Positions 14,381 through 16,388 of a stretch of 16,388 nucleotides of DNA are shown here, in pieces. The DNA lies in NCBI GenBank assembly GCA_035526665.1, contig DATLBY010000113.1, forward strand, positions 1 through 16,388, given 5' to 3'. Under the pieces are notes generated by a model, which saw nothing but the letters and a program-made list of their open reading frames with translations, did no database searches and had not been told where the DNA came from. The DNA comes from DATLBY01 sp035526665. Lineage in GTDB: Bacteria > Acidobacteriota > Terriglobia > Bryobacterales > Bryobacteraceae. A program made the position numbers and the translations under genes. Positions within the stretch are counted from its first letter, which is position 1. Each line of letters opens with the position of its first letter.

Positions 14381-14391
14381 CCTATAATAGC
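14381..14391. promoter_or_regulatory. Symmetric -10 element between clpP and cstA
   Basis: The same CCTATAATAG sequence found at 10124 occurs here in the 95-bp gap between divergent clpP and cstA. On the + strand TATAAT lies at 14383-14388, with a weak TTGTAG 15 bp upstream, and would give cstA a leader of about 55 nt. On the minus strand TATTAT lies 28 nt from the clpP ATG, the same distance as at the other site. A second + strand box, TACAAT at 14437-14442, could give a nearly leaderless cstA transcript. No clear -35 for clpP is seen. Confidence 0.5.
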
Positions 14392-14450
14392 GAACCGCGG
14401 CGAGATCGCGTGTGCTGGAAAACCGATAGAGGCTGTTACAATGCTTTCGC

Positions 14451-16388
14451 ATGAGAATAGTCTGGCGTTTGGTTTGGGCCGCGATCGCATTGCTGGCGGC
14501 GTTCTGCCTGAGCATCATCGCGATCGACCGCGGCGAGAGAGTGAATAGCATCTGGGTGGTGCTGGCCGCCGTCTGCACCTACCTGGTGGGGTACCGCTTT
14601 TACGCCAGGTGGATTGCCGCGAAAGTCATGACGCTGGACGACAGCCGGGCGACTCCCGCCGAGCGTCTGCGCGACGGCCACGATTTTGAGCCGACGAATA
14701 AATGGATCCTCTTCGGCCATCATTTCGCGGCTATCGCAGGGCCGGGACCGCTGGTGGGGCCCACGCTGGCGGCCCAATTCGGCTATCTGCCGGGAACACT
14801 GTGGATCATCATCGGCGCGGTGCTCGGGGGCGCAGTGCAGGATTTCATCATTTTGTTCTGCTCCATGCGGCGCAACGGCAAGTCACTGGGGGCAATGGCG
14901 CGGGAAGAGATCGGCAAAGTGGGAGGATTTACCGCGCTGCTGACGGTCCTGCTGATCATGATTATCCTGCTGGCGGTGGTGGCGCTGGTGGTGGTGAATG
15001 CGCTAAAAGACAGCCCCTGGGGCACATTCACGATTCTGGCGACCATGCCAATTGCTATTTTTATGGGATTGTACCTGCGCTTCTGGCGGCCCGGCAAAGT
15101 ACTAGAGTGCTCGGCCATCGGCTTCGTGCTGGTCCTGGCGAGCATCTTCGGCGGCCAGGCGGTGGCGCAAAACGCCGCCATCGCGCCATTCTTCACGCTC
15201 TCCGGCATGACCATCGCGCTCGCGATTATTGTGTACGGATTTTTTGCCAGTGCGCTCCCGGTCTGGCTCCTGCTGGCGCCGCGGGATTATTTAAGTACGT
15301 TCGTGAAGCTGGGCGTGGTAATCATGCTCGCCGTGGGGATTCTGTTCGTCCGTCCGGAAATGCAATTGCCGGCCTTTACGAAATTCGTGGACGGCACCGG
15401 ACCTATTTTCGCGGGGAAAATCTTTCCCTTCTGCTTCATTACGATTGCGTGCGGCGCCATCTCGGGATTTCATTCCTTGATCTCATCCGGGACAACCCCG
15501 AAGATGATCGCGCGCGAGTGGCACGCGTGGCCGGTGGGGTACGGATCGATGCTGCTGGAGAGCCTAGTGGGAATCATGGCCCTGATTGCGGCCTGCGCCA
15601 TGCAGCCGGGCGTTTTCTTCGCGGTGAATTCCCCCGCTGGCATCGTGGGAACCGCCCCCGAAGCCGCCGTGGCGACGATCACCGGCTGGGGCTACCCAGT
15701 GACCGTGCCGGAGATGAATTCCCTGGCGGCCGAGGTAGGTGAAAAGAGTCTGTTCTATCGTACCGGGGGCGCTCCCTCGCTTGCCTTGGGAATGGCCCAT
15801 ATCTTCGCGAGCAGCGGCGGGGGCCGGGCGATCCTCGGCTTTTGGTATCACTTCGCGATCATGTTCGAGGCGTTATTCATATTGACCATCATTGACGCCG
15901 GCACGCGCGTGGGGCGGTTCATGCTCCAGGACCTGTTGGGCCATGCCCACCCGAAGCTCGGGCGCACCGGTTGGATGCCGGGGGTGATTGCGACCAGCGC
16001 CGCCGTAGTGCTCGCCTGGGGGTACTTCCTGATCCAGGGAGTGAAAGATCCGCTGGGCGGCATCAACTCGCTTTGGCCACTGTTCGGAATTGCCAATCAA
16101 CTGCTGGCTGCGATTGCGCTCTGCGTGGCCACCACAATCCTGATCAAGATGCATGGCGCGCGCTACATGTGGATCACCTGCGGACCGCTGGCATGGCTGC
16201 TGATTGTAACGTTTACCGCGGGCTACCAGAAGATTTTTTCTCCGCTGCCGAGGGTAGGATTCCTGGCACAGGCGGATCAGCTGCAACAAACCCTGGATAC
16301 GGGCGCGGTGGCCGCCGGCAAGCTGCTGGAGACGCAAACACAGATTTTCAACGCCAAGCTGGATGCCGCGCTCTGCGCGATCTTTTTG
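14451..16388 (+). CDS. cstA: CstA carbon-starvation transporter (3' partial)
   Basis: This is an inner-membrane carrier of the CstA/BtsT family, whose E. coli members take up pyruvate and peptides during carbon starvation. 646 codons are present and the frame is still open at the last base. E. coli CstA has 701 residues, so about 55 residues appear to be missing. The N-terminus matches the family start: a hydrophobic helix, then AIDRGERVNSIWVVLAAVC, YRFYARWIA and LFGHHFAAIAGPGPLVGP. Other hallmarks are the APRDYLSTFVKLG segment, ITIACGAISGFHSLISSGTT, WYHFAIMFEALFILTIIDAGT and DPLGGINSLWPLFGIANQ. The hydrophobic profile fits 16 or more helices. Divergent from clpP. Shine-Dalgarno support for the ATG is weak: the nearest GAGG (14429-14432) is 18 nt away and better placed for an out-of-frame ATG at 14441. 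Confidence 0.95.
   Translation, partial: MRIVWRLVWAAIALLAAFCLSIIAIDRGERVNSIWVVLAAVCTYLVGYRFYARWIAAKVMTLDDSRATPAERLRDGHDFEPTNKWILFGHHFAAIAGPGPLVGPTLAAQFGYLPGTLWIIIGAVLGGAVQDFIILFCSMRRNGKSLGAMAREEIGKVGGFTALLTVLLIMIILLAVVALVVVNALKDSPWGTFTILATMPIAIFMGLYLRFWRPGKVLECSAIGFVLVLASIFGGQAVAQNAAIAPFFTLSGMTIALAIIVYGFFASALPVWLLLAPRDYLSTFVKLGVVIMLAVGILFVRPEMQLPAFTKFVDGTGPIFAGKIFPFCFITIACGAISGFHSLISSGTTPKMIAREWHAWPVGYGSMLLESLVGIMALIAACAMQPGVFFAVNSPAGIVGTAPEAAVATITGWGYPVTVPEMNSLAAEVGEKSLFYRTGGAPSLALGMAHIFASSGGGRAILGFWYHFAIMFEALFILTIIDAGTRVGRFMLQDLLGHAHPKLGRTGWMPGVIATSAAVVLAWGYFLIQGVKDPLGGINSLWPLFGIANQLLAAIALCVATTILIKMHGARYMWITCGPLAWLLIVTFTAGYQKIFSPLPRVGFLAQADQLQQTLDTGAVAAGKLLETQTQIFNAKLDAALCAIFL

Noticed and set aside
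14356..14490. Upstream extension of clpP by 45 codons
   Set aside because: No ClpP-like sequence is present there. It would cover the divergent promoter region and overlap the cstA start.
14702..15742. A 346-codon + strand frame inside the cstA region
   Set aside because: It is read in a different frame from the strongly conserved cstA sequence and is rich in Arg, Gly and Ala with no membrane or family motif. It is a shadow of cstA.

Overview
The window looks like a piece of a free-living, Gram-negative-type bacterial chromosome of roughly 60% GC (judged by eye). Acidobacteriota (Solibacter/Bryobacter-like) is my best guess. It rests only on the protein style: Tat-exported NHL propeller, exported S12 serine hydrolase, beta-sandwich-bearing polysaccharide proteins and a solitary clpP. 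No rRNA or other firm taxonomic marker is present. The window is packed with genes; the longest gap is 95 bp, so no gene-free stretch exceeds 300 bp. I saw no tRNA, rRNA, CRISPR array, insertion sequence or long repeat.

Region 1 (1-8501, + strand) is a surface-glycan locus. It opens with the 3' part of an AI-2E/PerM-family membrane protein. Three GT4-type glycosyltransferases follow, then an exported DUF3108 protein, a 660-residue glycosyltransferase-methyltransferase fusion, and an ABC-2 (Wzm/KpsM-like) permease with an N-terminal beta-sandwich domain. Most junctions are 2-3 nt gaps or overlaps. The one real break is 74 bp, before the third glycosyltransferase. The likely logic is that the GT4 enzymes build a glycan, the fusion protein adds and/or methylates a sugar, and the permease exports the product. 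The ATPase that the permease needs is not in the window. The beta-sandwich, normally found on the ATPase (Wzt C-terminal domain), sits on the permease instead. This is the most unusual feature here.

Region 2 (8518-12632) starts with an exported S12-family serine hydrolase on the minus strand, convergent with the permease. It is divergent from a TtcA-like tRNA thiolation enzyme. Downstream on the + strand is the conserved DUF47 (PhoU-like) and PiT phosphate transporter pair.

Region 3 (12678-16388) holds a Tat-exported six-bladed NHL-type propeller, a GC-rich terminator shared with the convergent clpP, and a divergent cstA carbon-starvation transporter that runs off the window end. cstA has no stop codon in the window, so it is easily missed when complete ORFs are listed.

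The two divergent gene pairs (hydrolase/ttcA and clpP/cstA) share a 10-base sequence, CCTATAATAG. It reads as a good -10 box on both strands, suggesting symmetric bidirectional promoters.
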